DNA of 64,000 nucleotides from Streptomyces griseocarneus (GCF_014655595.1 NZ_BNBL01000011.1:124001-188000), one strand, 5' to 3'; numbered from the stretch's first letter, positions 48,374 to 57,860 are shown. Numbers and translations: made by a program. The notes: generated by a model not told the origin, from the letters alone.

Positions 48374-49693
48374 GTGGCGACGTCAGATTCTGCAGTGGAT
48401 GTCGTGATCGTGGGCGGCGGGTTCGCGGGTGTGACGGCCGCGCGTGAATTGTCGGTGCGCGGGCGTCGGGCGGTGCTGGTGGAGGCGCGTGACCGTCTGG
48501 GCGGCCGGGCCTACACGAAGGACCACGACGGGCATCCGATGGAGTTCGGCGGCACGTGGGTCCACCCTCTGCAGCCGCACGTGTGGTCCGAGATCGACCG
48601 CTACGCGATCGAGACGGAGACGTTCCCGGTGCTGGAAGGGCTGCGGCAGTCGGTCGTCTCCGATGGCCGCGTCGTGGACTTGTCCGACGACGATGCCGCG
48701 CGGGCACTGGAGGCATTCGACGAGTTCTGTGCCCCGGGCATGACTCTGTTCCCGGAGCCGTTCTTGGAAACGGTGGGTCCGGACCCGGAGGGCCTGGGTG
48801 AGCGGTCGATGCGTGAGCAGCTCGACACCTTCAAGGCCGAGCCGGCGCTGCGTGACTGGGTAGAGGGGATGTGCTGCTTGGTCGCGTTCGGTCCCCTCGA
48901 TCAGTCCGGTGCGACCGAGATCTTCCGGTGCTACGCCTTGGCCGGGTACAGCGCGGCACAGGCCATGGCCGCGCTGTCGGCGACGAAGCTGGTGAAGGGG
49001 ACACGGGAACTGATCAACTCCATTGCCGGACAGGCCAACCTGGCCGATGTCCGCCTCAACTCGCCCGTGCGGCGTGTCATCCAGACCGATGACGGGGTGC
49101 GGGTCGAGCTGGAGAGCGGCGAGGCCGTCAGCGCGCCGACCGCGCTGATCGCGCTGCCGATGAACGTGTTGAACAGCGTGGAGTTCGAGCCCGGCCTGTC
49201 CGAGATCAAGCAGACCGCGTCGGCCGATCGGCACGCGGGTGCCGGCATGAAGTGCTTCGTCCGGGTGAAGGGCGACATCGGCAACGTGAGCATCGTGGCC
49301 CCCGAGGCCCAGGCGGTGAACTTTGCGGTGACCTACGACCACGGGCGGGATGGCTCGTGGCTGATCGTGTTCTCCGCCAACCCGAAGAAGCTGAAGATGA
49401 CCCAGTTCGACGACGTCCAGGGCATGCAGACTGCGCTGCAGCCGCTCCTGCCGGGTGTCGAGGTGGAGAGCATCGTCGGCTGGGACTGGTCCAACGACCC
49501 GCTCGCGCTCGGCACGTGGTGCATCTACCGGCCGGGACAGCTGGCGAAGGTGCTGCCGGACCTGCGCACCACCGAAGGACGGCTGTTTTTCGCGGGAGCC
49601 GACTCGGCGAGCACGTGGCGCGGTTTCATCGACGGGGCGATCGAGAGCGGCTACCGCTCCGCCCGCGACATCGACAGCTACCTGACCAGCTGA
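48374..49693 (+). CDS. FAD-dependent amine oxidase-like flavoprotein
   Basis: This 439-residue flavoprotein starts at the GTG behind AAGGGAGCAG. The FAD-binding motif is VVIVGGGFAGVTAARELSVR followed by LVEARDRLGGRAYT (the GG doublet) and EFGGTWVHP, as in monoamine oxidases. The C-terminal FAD region is GRLFFAGADSASTWRGFIDG, ending AIESGYRSA. It likely oxidises an amine or amino-acid-derived metabolite. It is transcribed divergently from the racemase-like gene's promoter side and shows no obvious partner. Confidence 0.87.
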   Translation: MATSDSAVDVVIVGGGFAGVTAARELSVRGRRAVLVEARDRLGGRAYTKDHDGHPMEFGGTWVHPLQPHVWSEIDRYAIETETFPVLEGLRQSVVSDGRVVDLSDDDAARALEAFDEFCAPGMTLFPEPFLETVGPDPEGLGERSMREQLDTFKAEPALRDWVEGMCCLVAFGPLDQSGATEIFRCYALAGYSAAQAMAALSATKLVKGTRELINSIAGQANLADVRLNSPVRRVIQTDDGVRVELESGEAVSAPTALIALPMNVLNSVEFEPGLSEIKQTASADRHAGAGMKCFVRVKGDIGNVSIVAPEAQAVNFAVTYDHGRDGSWLIVFSANPKKLKMTQFDDVQGMQTALQPLLPGVEVESIVGWDWSNDPLALGTWCIYRPGQLAKVLPDLRTTEGRLFFAGADSASTWRGFIDGAIESGYRSARDIDSYLTS

Positions 49694-49886
49694 TCACCGG
49701 CGGCGGTGCCTGTCTCAGGCCCCGCCGCCGTGATCCGGCTACGGGTCCTCGGTAGCGCTCAGGGCGGCGGGAGCAAGCACCCACGGCAGGGCCCGGCCAG
49801 TGAGCGGCGTGGTGGCGACAAGCCACTCGTCCGTGTTGGTCGTTCCTCGCGACATCACGTGAAGCGGACGAGCCTGAAGGGTGCGC

Positions 49887-50588
49887 TCAATTGGCGTGTT
49901 CGGCCAGGGCCGCGTCGACCGCTGCCTCGGCGTGCAGGCGGGCGGTGGGGAAGACCGGTACGGGGCTGTCCTCGGGGCCGATGAGGAGCTCGATCTCGGT
50001 GCACCCCAGGATGACACCCTCGGCGCCCTCGGCGACGAGGTCCTCGACGACCCGGCGGTAGGCCGCACGTGACTCGTCGCGGACGACGCCCAGGCAGAGC
50101 TCCTCGTAGATCACCCGGTGCACGAGCGCGCGCCCCTCGGCGTCCGGGACGCGAACGTCGAGCCCGCCCGCTGCGAGGCGGCCCCGGTAGAAGTCCTGCT
50201 CCATGGTGAACGCGGTGCCCAGCAGGCCCACCCGGCGCAGCCCCGCAGCGCGAACGGCGGCTGAGGTGGCGTCCGCGAGGTGCAGCAGCGGGACCGAGAC
50301 CGCCGCCTCGACACGGTCCGCGACCTTGTGCATGGTGTTGGTGCAGATGAGCAGCAGATCGGCGCCGGCCGCCTCCAACGACCGGGCGGCACCGGCCAGT
50401 ACCTCGCCGGCTTCCGCCCAGCGGCCCTGGACCTGCAACTGCTCGATCTCCGCGAAGTCCACGGAGTAGAGCACACAGCGCGCCGAGTGGAGACCGCCGA
50501 GCCGCTCGCGCGTCCGCTCGTTCAGGATCCGGTAGTACTCCGCCGTCGACTCCCAGCTCATCCCGCCGATCAGCCCGATCGTCTTCAT
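49887..50588 (-). CDS. Aspartate/glutamate (broad-specificity amino acid) racemase family protein
   Basis: This 233-residue protein starts at the ATG giving MKTIGLIGGMSWESTAEYYR, the classic racemase N terminus. The two catalytic Cys appear as LLICTNTMHKVAD and VILGCTEIELLIG, so the cofactor-independent two-base mechanism is intact. It should interconvert L- and D-acidic or broader amino acids. It stands alone; an extension to 50648 is possible but less typical. Confidence 0.9.
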   Translation of the reverse strand: MKTIGLIGGMSWESTAEYYRILNERTRERLGGLHSARCVLYSVDFAEIEQLQVQGRWAEAGEVLAGAARSLEAAGADLLLICTNTMHKVADRVEAAVSVPLLHLADATSAAVRAAGLRRVGLLGTAFTMEQDFYRGRLAAGGLDVRVPDAEGRALVHRVIYEELCLGVVRDESRAAYRRVVEDLVAEGAEGVILGCTEIELLIGPEDSPVPVFPTARLHAEAAVDAALAEHAN

Positions 50589-50846
50589 GCCCGTGTCCAC
50601 GCTTGCGCTCCCCACTCCTCGTACGTCACCGCCTATGGGCCACACCATAAGGCAGGTGGCGCATATTCGGTGCTGTCATAAGAATTGCTTTGATTTGCTG
50701 CAAGGTGGGTCGTCACGCCGACTGCGCCACAGCGGAGCGCCGGACAAACCCCGACCTGAGCCCCGGCGGCATCGCCGCCACCCCGGCATGGCAGGGTGAG
50801 AGCGCCGTGAGCAGGCACGACACATGAGCGATGGGGCAGGGACGCG

Positions 50847-52083
50847 GTGCTGGTGGAGGACGCCGAGGACGCCGTCTGGACCTGGGAGCGCGAGCTCCCG
50901 CTCAGGTACGTGCTGGTCAGCGAGGAATGGGACGGCGAACTGATTGTGTGGGCGCGCTGCGCCGACGCCGACGGCCTGTTCGTCGACCCGGCCCCGCGCC
51001 GGGAACGGCTGACCCTCATGGGCTGCGCCCCGACCGGCCGGTTGCGCAAGGCGGCCGAGCGCGCCCGCCACCAGTCGGTCGCACCGGACGGACCCGTCGA
51101 GCCTTGTCGACCTCGGGGAGCTCGCCATCGTCGTGGACTTCCCCGTGCCCGGGGCCGACCCCGAGGCCGACCCCTTCCACGCCTACGACACACACCACTG
51201 GGAGCTGCTCGACCCCGTCCTTCTCGGCTGCCGCCCCTCCGCCCTCGACCCGTCGCTGGTCGACGTGACCGTGGAGGCCGAGGTCGACGGCCCGGTGCGG
51301 CAGCCCACCGAGCCCGCGGACGCCCGTTGGCTGCTGTTCAACGGCGCCGGCGGCGCCGATCTGGGCGAGTGCCGTGGGGTCGAGGGCCTGTACGCCAAGC
51401 GCCCCCTATCCGACGCGCCACCGATGCGGCTGATCGGCTGCGAGCCCGGTGAGCGGCTGCTGCGACGGCTGGTGCGCCCGCGCGCCGACGGCGACTGGGT
51501 CACGCTGCTCGCCGTGGACCGGTCCGGTCGTGTGATGCGCTTCCAGGAGCACATGTCCCTGGAGGTCGTCGCCTCCCGGCCGTCAGCACTTGGCGTGACC
51601 CTCGTGGACCTCTGGCTGCGCAAGGGCCCGGCCGTACGGCCCGTACCGGCGGTCCGTCCGGTGTGGGACGCCTGGTTCGAGGGGCCGCCGACCGAGCCCG
51701 GGTCGTGGGCCGCGTTCCCACCCGAGGGCCGGGCCGAGTGGGCCGCCTTCGCCGCCGCCCGCCAGGGCGCCGGCCGGCCGCTGCCCGACCCCGTGCGGCA
51801 CCTCGACGGCCGGTACGTCACCGACGTGTCGGCTCTGGTGTGCGCGCTGGGCGAGGCGGTCGCCGGCCCCGGCGGCCACTACCACCAGTGCTGGCGCGCG
51901 TTGCGCGGCTGCCAGTGCGGCGGGGAGCGGCCGCCCGCACCCTTCACCCTGGTCTGGCACGACGCCGACGTGGCCCGGCGCGCGCTCGCCTCCGTGAGCG
52001 TGGACACGGCGGGCGAGACACCGTACGTCGACGACGTCCTCCGGCTGCTCGCACGGGTCGGCATCACCGTAGAACTCCGCTGA
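50847..52083 (+). pseudogene. Barstar-family protein, split by a frameshift
   Basis: The first part from a GTG at 50847 (MLVEDAEDAVWTWERELPLR ...) is natural up to about VAPDGPVE near 51098. There the natural sequence moves to another frame (SLVDLGELAIVVDFPVPGAD ...) and runs to 52083. The C terminus is barstar-like: YVTDVSALVCALGEAVAGPG, GHYHQCWRALRGCQCGGERP, FTLVWHDADVARRAL. Barstar proteins inhibit barnase-type RNases, and long Streptomyces versions carry N-terminal repeats as here. A one-base indel, real or technical, breaks it; the downstream part alone could still start at 51133. Confidence 0.72.
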
Positions 52084-52096
52084 TCCTCCCTGAGAG

Positions 52097-52119
52097 CTCC
52101 TCACCCAATGGGTGAGGAG
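52097..52119. terminator. Hairpin terminator after the barstar-family gene
   Basis: CTCCTCACCC and GGGTGAGGAG form a perfect 10-bp stem with the loop AAT, 14 bases after the stop at 52083. Confidence 0.75.
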
Positions 52120-52186
52120 GGCTTCATGGATGTCAGCAGCGAGGGCCTGTCGCCGGCTGGACGCCGACTGAGAAGAGGGCGCCGGG

Positions 52187-52451
52187 GTGCGCATCCTGTA
52201 TTTCGGGATGACCGGCCGGAATCCGGTGCCCAAGGTCAAGGCCAAAGGATGGCGCTTCGAGCCGGACAAGTTCGCCGCAGCCGGTCTGACCGGCGAACCG
52301 TCCCACCTGGTGCGGCCACCTCGCGTCGCCGAATGCCCGATCCAGCTGGAGGCCCGCGCCGAACGGACGGGTGCAGCCGGACGTCTCCGGAGATTTCGTC
52401 ATCGTCGAGGCCGTCGTACGAGAGCGCAGACGGCCGACCCCAGTTGGTTGA
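52187..52451 (+). pseudogene. Flavin reductase-like remnant (truncated and frameshifted)
   Basis: The first frame reads FEPDKFAAAGLTGEPSHLVR, then PPRVAECPIQLEARA, a flavin-reductase-like core. Near 52370 the natural reading shifts to another frame giving VQPDVSGDFVIVEAVVRERR and a TGA at 52449, matching the usual DFFVFEVV-type strand. The N-terminal half with the flavin-binding barrel start is missing. This is a dead gene. Confidence 0.5.
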
Positions 52452-52473
52452 CAGCGTCAACCAACTGGGGTCG
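52435..52473. terminator. Very long perfect hairpin (18-bp stem)
   Basis: CGACCCCAGTTGGTTGAC pairs perfectly with GTCAACCAACTGGGGTCG around a 3-base AGC loop. It overlaps the stop of the flavin-reductase remnant and precedes the DUF5709 gene by 86 bases. It is most simply a terminator, but the length and perfection also fit a protein-binding or recombination site. Confidence 0.65.
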
Positions 52474-52559
52474 CGCTCCGGGGAGCGCAAGGCAGCCGTA
52501 GAGGGGAGAGTGGAGGTAAGCCATCGCCGCAGAGGCGTGCGGGAGGAGGCCGGCTGAGT

Positions 52560-53045
52560 ATGTCCGACGACGTGATGGGTGACGAGGTCTATCAGCCTGC
52601 CCGGTCGGACCGCCGGGACAACCCTGGTGACCTGGACCTGGAGAACGCCCTCGACGGCGATCTCCTCGACCGGGTGCTCGACGAGGGCTACTCGCCCCCG
52701 GAGAGGCCGCTGGGCGTGGGGCACCACGGCACGACGGCCCGTGAGCAGCGTGAGCGCGAGAGCCTTGACCAGCGGCTCGCCGAGGAGGTCCCCGACATCA
52801 CGGTGCCGGAAGGGGACGGCATCGGTGATCAGCCCGGCGGGGACGGCGAGCCGATCGACGAGGAGGTCGGCGACCAGCGCGCCGGACGGCTCACCGCCAC
52901 CATCGACGCCCTGCCCCCTCGGCGCAACGATGTCTTCGCCCGGGACGTGGGTATCGACGGTGGGGCGGCCTCCGCGGAGGAGGCGGCGATGCACATCGTG
53001 CCCGACGAGCCCGCGGCCGAGTTCGGCGAGGACCTCGAGGCGTGA
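52560..53045 (+). CDS. DUF5709-family protein
   Basis: This 161-residue, strongly acidic, soluble protein has the core VLDEGYSPPERPLGVGHHGT, TAREQRERESLDQRLAEEVP, which is the DUF5709 signature. It is probably partly disordered. These proteins are common in actinobacteria, sometimes stress-associated, and have no known reaction. A GGAGGAGG stretch lies upstream. The start may also be at the ATG giving MGDEVYQP, five codons later. Confidence 0.8.
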   Translation: MSDDVMGDEVYQPARSDRRDNPGDLDLENALDGDLLDRVLDEGYSPPERPLGVGHHGTTAREQRERESLDQRLAEEVPDITVPEGDGIGDQPGGDGEPIDEEVGDQRAGRLTATIDALPPRRNDVFARDVGIDGGAASAEEAAMHIVPDEPAAEFGEDLEA

Positions 53046-53099
53046 GGGCGGTGCGTGAGGGTCGGGGCGTCCCCCGGTCGGCCCAACGGCACCGTCGCC

Positions 53100-53195
53100 T
53101 TCGAGCCCGGCGCGGATCTGCTGGGAGAGCGCGCCGGTCGTCGGGTCGTCGCCGTCGAGGGAGTAGGCCATGACGCCGCCCAGCCATCTGCTGCC
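53100..53195 (-). pseudogene. GH18 chitinase 3' remnant
   Basis: About 32 codons read RWLGGVMAYSLDGDDPTTGA followed by LSQQIRAGLE, the C-terminal strand and helix of family-18 chitinases (GGVMxWxLDGDD). No catalytic DxxDxDxE part is present, and the frame loses natural character on both sides. It is gene debris next to the broken FAD monooxygenase. Confidence 0.5.
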
Positions 53196-53236
53196 CCCAC
53201 GAACGGCTCGTCCGTCTCACCGCGAAGGACACGGTC

Positions 53237-54815
53237 TTAAGAGGATGCCGAGCCGGTGATTGCGGTGAGGGCGCGGTGGAGGGCGAAGTCGCCGGGTGGG
53301 CGGTCGCGCCAGCAGGCGCCGATGTGGCCGTCGGGTCGGATGAGCAGTGCTCCGTGCGGGCGGAGGCCGCAGACGTCGATGTGCTCGTCGGGAAGGGTTT
53401 CGATGCGTAGCGGCCATGGTGTGGTGGTTCGCTGCTCCCAGTGGGCGGGATCCGGGGTGAGCAGGGTGAACCATTCGCCGACGGCGTCGAGTGTGGAGCG
53501 GTCGTGTGTGAGCCAGAGGTGCGGCATGCGATGGCCTGGCTTCGCGGTGGGGACGTAGTCCGTGCTGCCTGTGTCGGGCGGGGCGGGTGGGGCGTATGGG
53601 GTGCTGTTGTCGGTGAGGACGGCGTCGGAGTGGTAGGTGACGCCGAGTACGAGGCCGAGTTGGGCGAAAAACCGGTCCGACCAGGGCAGTTCGATCCGAT
53701 CCGGTGCGGCTTCGCCGGCGTGGAGCTGGTCGCGGCGCCGGTTCTGCACTTGGAGCATGAGTTGGGTGTTGGTTACCGCTTGCTCGAGGGTCTGGTGGGC
53801 GACGGGTTGCCGTTCCGTCTCGTAGGTGTCCAACAGATTTGGCCCGGCCCACCCGTGGAGAACGCCGGCCAGTTTCCAGCACAGGTTGTGCACATCGGCG
53901 ATGCCGGCGTTCATGCCCAGACCGCCGACGATGGGCATCGCGTGCGCGGCATCGCCGGCCAGCAGGGTCCGGCCGTGACGGAAGCGTTCGGCGACGAACG
54001 CGTTCATCACCCAGTGCTGAACCCGCGACACGTCGGCTCGTACGTCGGCTCCCGGACCGAGGGCGCGCGAGACGAGTTCCGTCCAGTCGGCGTGCTCAGC
54101 GTCTTCGGGTGTGCGAACGAACCAGGCCCAGCCTCCTTCGGGGTAGAGCGGGGCGAACAATCCGTGCGCGGTGAAGTAGACCCCGGCGGGCTGTTGGGCA
54201 CACCAGCGGCTGAGATCGGCGTCGAACACGAGTGGTGAAGCCCGCCATCGCGCCGGGGCCGGTCGTGTCGATTCCCAGCCGCTGCCGGACGGTGGAGTTC
54301 GCGCCGTCGGCAGCGAGTACGTAACGGGCACGGACGCGCGTCTCTTCACCGCTTCGGCGGTCGACGAGGAAGGCCACGACGCCCTCGGATTCCTCGACCA
54401 GGTCGATGAGCTCGACCCCGAACCGCACCGGTGCGTCCGCGGCGCCGAGCAGGGTGGGTTCCAGCCGGTCCTGCGAGGTGACCACACCGATCACGGGGCT
54501 TTCGGGTACCGGCGCGTTGATCCCGACCATCGCCGCTGTGGCGAAGTCGCGGTCGTGCAGGGTGTCGCGGAAGCGGATGCGGCCGTACTCCGGTGCGAAC
54601 GCGCCGGCCGTGATCCTGTCAGCGAGCCCGAGCCTGCGGTAGATCTCCATCGAGCGCACGTTGACCAGCCGGGCCCGGGGAAAGGGTGACAGCTCTCTGT
54701 GTTTCTCGACCAGCAATGCCCGCACGCCCCAGCGTTCCAGCAGCGCCCGGGCGGTGAGCCCGACCGGCCCGCCACCGACGATCAATACCGCCACATCGGC
54801 GTCGGCTACGGGCAT
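53237..54815 (-). pseudogene. Class A FAD monooxygenase, split by a frameshift
   Basis: The N-terminal part (54815 down to about 54230) has AVLIVGGGPVGLTARALLER, the VTSQDRLEPTLL region and DG motif VLAADGANSTVRQRLGI. Near 54230 natural sequence continues in another frame as SPLVFDADLSRWCAQQPAGV and includes the GD motif LLAGDAAHAMPIVGGLGMN. It ends in a thioredoxin-like tail reaching HRALTAITGSASS. Together they make an ordinary enzyme of about 525 residues of the RdmE/TetX-like hydroxylase class. A single-base indel separates the halves, so it is inactive unless this is a sequencing error. Confidence 0.75.
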
Positions 54816-55132
54816 GTCGAGCTCCTCCTGCGCGCCCCGGCTCTGCCAGGCACTCGGTGACGGTCAACCATGCGACGAGTGGTTCGCCATAGACGCAGGC
54901 TGCCACGCGCAGGCTGGTCTCGTTCCCCGAGGCGGTGGCCGCGTCGACGATGACCTGAACCGCCATAAGGGCAATCTTGCGCACCCGGCAGCCGTACGCA
55001 ATGTCCGCATGTCCGCATGTCCCCGCGCGTCGGCGCGTCGGCGTACGGCCGGACGTGCCGCGTGTGCCGGGGTCGGCGGCCTCAGATGTCACGGGCGCGG
55101 GTAGGTCTCGCCGTAGTCTGGCGGGCCGGCCG
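54816..55132. other. 317-bp gap with a possible coding fragment
   Basis: On the minus strand below 54965 a short frame reads MAVQVIVDAATASGNETSLR, AACVYGEPLVAWLTVTECLA, which has natural composition but no recognised family. It runs into the FAD monooxygenase start region, where it becomes Arg-rich. It may be a truncated small gene. No repeat or strong hairpin is evident. Confidence 0.4.
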
Positions 55133-55570
55133 TCAGCTGATCTGCTCCGCCAGCTCGACGATGATCCCCTCCGGACCCCGGACGTAGCAGAGCCGGTAGC
55201 TGTCCTCGTAGCGCTCCAGCTCGCCGACGAGCTCCACGCCGCGGGCTCGCAGACCGGCGACGACGGCGTCGATGTCTTCGACGACGAATGCGACGTGGCG
55301 AATGCCCAGTGTGTTCGCCGGGGCATTCCGGTCGCCACTCCGACTTGCCGGCGTGTGGAACTTCGCCAGCTCGAGTCGTCCGTAGCCGTCCGGGGTCTGC
55401 AGCATCGCGATCTCTGCCCTGACACCCTCGAGTCCCACGACGCGGTCCACCCAGCGGCCCTCGACCGGCGCCTCGCCCTGCAGCTCCAGCCCGAGCTCGA
55501 CGAAGAACGCCGTCGCGGCCGCGAGGTCCTCGACGACAACGCCCACGTGGTCCATCCGTTGGATCGTCAT
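55133..55570 (-). CDS. VOC-superfamily protein
   Basis: This 145-residue protein starts at the ATG giving MTIQRMDHVGVVVEDLAAAT. It has two VOC modules: MDHVGVVVEDLAAATAFFVE (metal His) with RLELAKFHTP, and IRHVAFVVEDIDAVVAGLRA (second His) with GPEGIIVELAEQ (Glu). The full set of His/His/Glu-type ligands suggests an active metalloenzyme such as a lyase, epimerase or dioxygenase. Confidence 0.9.
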   Translation of the reverse strand: MTIQRMDHVGVVVEDLAAATAFFVELGLELQGEAPVEGRWVDRVVGLEGVRAEIAMLQTPDGYGRLELAKFHTPASRSGDRNAPANTLGIRHVAFVVEDIDAVVAGLRARGVELVGELERYEDSYRLCYVRGPEGIIVELAEQIS

Positions 55571-55752
55571 CTGCACGATGGTAGGACCCAGCCGGCCGGA
55601 TCCGCAGACGCACGCCGAACGCATCCAGCCGACGCGGCCCCAGGCACCCGCCCGGCAACACCGTCACCAACCAAGATGGGCCTCCCTGTGTAGGTGAACC
55701 GGCAAGGGCCGCCGCTGGGCGTCCACTCCCAGGGGCGGCGGCCCGGTCCGAC

Positions 55753-56514
55753 TCAGCTCAGCCTGGCCGTTGCGTACGCCTCGATGGCGTCCCGCTGGTA
55801 GGCGGCCAGGCCCGGGGCGATCGCCTCGTACGCAGCGCACCACGGCTCGTTGTCCACGCATGAGCGCCCGATCGCCCGGAACTCCTCGGCGGAGACGGCG
55901 CGCAGTTCGGCCAGCGCCTGATATTGGGCGTCGACCTCGGCCTGCACCTGGTCGGCGTCGGCGGACAGACCGGCGACCATGAACTCGGCCATACGGATCA
56001 TCTGTGCGGTCCGCCGGCGGTGCCCCGCGTCGATCTCGGCCTCGCTCATCGCCGCGGTGCGCCGCCGATTGTCCTCGGCCAGCTCGGGAAAGTCCCGCAG
56101 ACTCTCCTCGTACGCAGCGGGCCGAACGCCCTCGAACAGGTTCTCCGGTCGGTTGATGCTGGTCATGGGCCTACCGTCCTTCCTGGACTGCTCCAGATCG
56201 GTGATCGTGCGGGAGACGGTCTCAGCCAGGGCATCGAGGCGGTCCCGCTCTGCCAGCAGCCGACCGTGGTGCCCGCGCAGGGCCTCCAGCTCGTCGACCT
56301 GCTCGGCCAGGATCCGCCCGATCTCGGGCAGCCCCACCCCGAGCTCCCGCAGCACGAGAATCTGCTGCAGTTTCAGCAGCTGCCGCTCCTCGTAATGGCG
56401 GTGCCCATTGGTACCGATCCACGCCGGCGGCAGCAGCCCCACCTCGTCGTAGTGCCGCAACGTCCGGGCCGTCACGCCCGACATCCGCGCGACCTCCGCG
56501 ATCGGCCACCCCAT
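55753..56514 (-). CDS. TipA-type MerR regulator with TipAS ligand-binding domain
   Basis: This 253-residue protein starts at the ATG behind GGGGGAGGCGGGC. The MerR winged helix is WPIAEVARMSGVTARTLRHY, DEVGLLPPAWIGTNGHRHYE, followed by a long coiled coil. Residues ~125-253 are TipAS-like (LFEGVRPAAYEESLRDFPEL ... RAIGRSCVDNEPWCAAYEAI ... YATARLS), the globin-like domain that captures cyclic peptide antibiotics such as thiostrepton. A 19-bp-spaced promoter with a perfect 10-bp palindrome (56569-56599) precedes it, implying autoactivation. Confidence 0.92.
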   Translation of the reverse strand: MGWPIAEVARMSGVTARTLRHYDEVGLLPPAWIGTNGHRHYEERQLLKLQQILVLRELGVGLPEIGRILAEQVDELEALRGHHGRLLAERDRLDALAETVSRTITDLEQSRKDGRPMTSINRPENLFEGVRPAAYEESLRDFPELAEDNRRRTAAMSEAEIDAGHRRRTAQMIRMAEFMVAGLSADADQVQAEVDAQYQALAELRAVSAEEFRAIGRSCVDNEPWCAAYEAIAPGLAAYQRDAIEAYATARLS

Positions 56515-56568
56515 GCCCGCCTCCCCCACGATCACTCCACCGGGCCGGTCTCTCCGGCCCTGCCCAGG

Positions 56569-56599
56569 ACGGTAGAAGCTGCCGCAGCGGCAGCTTCAA
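56569..56599 (-). promoter_or_regulatory. MerR-type promoter/operator of the TipA-like gene
   Basis: On the minus strand TTGAAG (-35, 56599-56594) and TACCGT (-10, 56574-56569) are separated by exactly 19 bp. Within lies GAAGCTGCCG-CAG-CGGCAGCTTC, a perfect 10-bp inverted repeat (56575-56597). A GGGCCGG-N5-CCGGCCC hairpin (56542-56560) follows in the leader. Confidence 0.82.
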
Positions 56600-56763
56600 C
56601 CCCGGCATCCAGATTCCCCCGGCCCATCCTGTGCAGGCACACCGACACCGAATACGACCGGCCGGCGCGGGAACGCCGATGCTGTCGAGACACGGGCTCG
56701 ACGACCGGCGGATCATGGAAAACGAAGTTGACCGCCAGAGCCAAGGGCAGGAAAGTGCAGCTC

Positions 56764-57226
56764 ATGGAGTGCGCGGAATACGAGGAACTGGTACCCGAAG
56801 GCAGTCTGTCCTCAGAGCAAGCGGCAGATCTGTTCGAGGAGATGCACGACCTGTTCGGGATGAGCGTATCGGTGGGAGTTGAGGCTGACGCCCCTGTTTC
56901 CCACCTGGTCAAGCGCCTGGCTCAGCAGATCCGGGCCGGGATCGGCGAACCGGACTGCCGGATCCAGATCAGCGACAACGGCCGGGACGCGGTCATAGGG
57001 CCGACCGGGCTGAACGTCGACGACCCGCAGGGCGCGCTTCAGCTCGCGATGATGGCCCTCGGCGGCACGTGGGACAACCCAGGCGTCACTGACACCGGCG
57101 CAGGCCCGGTGCTGCACACCAGTCGGCCGGTCGCCCGGCGTTCTGACGAGATCGGCATTGACCCGGGTCCACCTGTGGGCCGGAACCGCATGGGCGTTCA
57201 TCAAGTACGCCGAGGAGCACGCCTGA
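56764..57226 (+). pseudogene. Hypothetical protein with an apparent C-terminal frameshift
   Basis: From the ATG at 56764 the frame reads MECAEYEELVPEGSLSSEQA ... DLFGMSVSVGVEADAPVSHL and stays natural to about residue 130 (VARRSDEI). Near 57155 the natural continuation changes frame to SALTRVHLWAGTAWAFIKYA and ends EEHA with TGA at 57224. In the original frame the last about 30 residues are Arg/Pro-rich and run to 57249. A single-base deletion in GAGATCGGCATTG explains both. Family unknown; it is a soluble protein of about 150 residues. Confidence 0.5.
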
Positions 57227-57379
57227 CCGTTCCGCCGACCTTCTGGTGAGAACAAGCGCGGACATGGCTGAGCACCACCCGAAGCGCTGGGCATTCGTTG
57301 CTGGTACTTTCCGCGTCAAGGGACGCCAAGCACCCACTTGCCTGGCTCAGTCAAGCGACTGCTCAAGTCCCTGCAGAGA

Positions 57380-57568
57380 TCAGGGTGCGAGGCAGCCAGT
57401 GGCTGGGACTTCAGTGGGGAGTCCAGGGTTGGCCAGGTCCACGAGACCCGTGACTTCTTGAACGGCACAGTCGACAGTCGCCACTGGGTCCGGCACGGCA
57501 TTGGCCGGCGTGGCGAGGAAGCCGAGGAACGCGAGGCCCCCGATAGCTGCTGCGGCGATACGGCGCAC
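57380..57568 (-). CDS. Small secreted protein (62 residues)
   Basis: A GTG start behind AAGAGGGGGG gives a 62-residue precursor. The signal peptide is RRIAAAAIGGLAFLGFLATP with cleavage after ANA. The mature 38-residue part starts VPDPVATVDCAVQEVTG and ends ATGCLAP, with two Cys that probably form a disulfide. Similar short secreted proteins with a PDPVxxVxC...GCLAP layout are, as I recall, common in Streptomyces and of unknown role. It is unlike chaplins, which have a longer Gly/Asn-rich domain. Confidence 0.65.
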   Translation of the reverse strand: MRRIAAAAIGGLAFLGFLATPANAVPDPVATVDCAVQEVTGLVDLANPGLPTEVPATGCLAP

Positions 57569-57860
57569 GAACGCCCCCCTCTTGAAGGCAGCCGTGGCCC
57601 CGTCGGCGTCCGCGATCACGAACTGCCTTGTGCTGTCGGCGGACCCGGTCCGACAGCCTGCCAGGTTTTCCAGATACCAGACGACGCCAACACGGGTCCT
57701 TCCGGCCGGCGACAGCGCCGTTGAGGACGTTGGCGCCCGGGTCGGCCGCTGAGGCCGGCATGCCGCCGGCGACTTGGCTTGCCCTTCAGCGTCTTGCCGT
57801 GGCGGTCTTCCGTGATCGGCCGAGTTGGAACGCCCGTGCGACACAGGGCGTTGTCAGAGC

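Noticed and set aside
49739..49855. 38-codon minus-strand frame MSRGTTNTDEWLVATTPL between the amine oxidase and racemase genes
   Set aside because: No purine-rich site upstream and no conserved context; likely chance.
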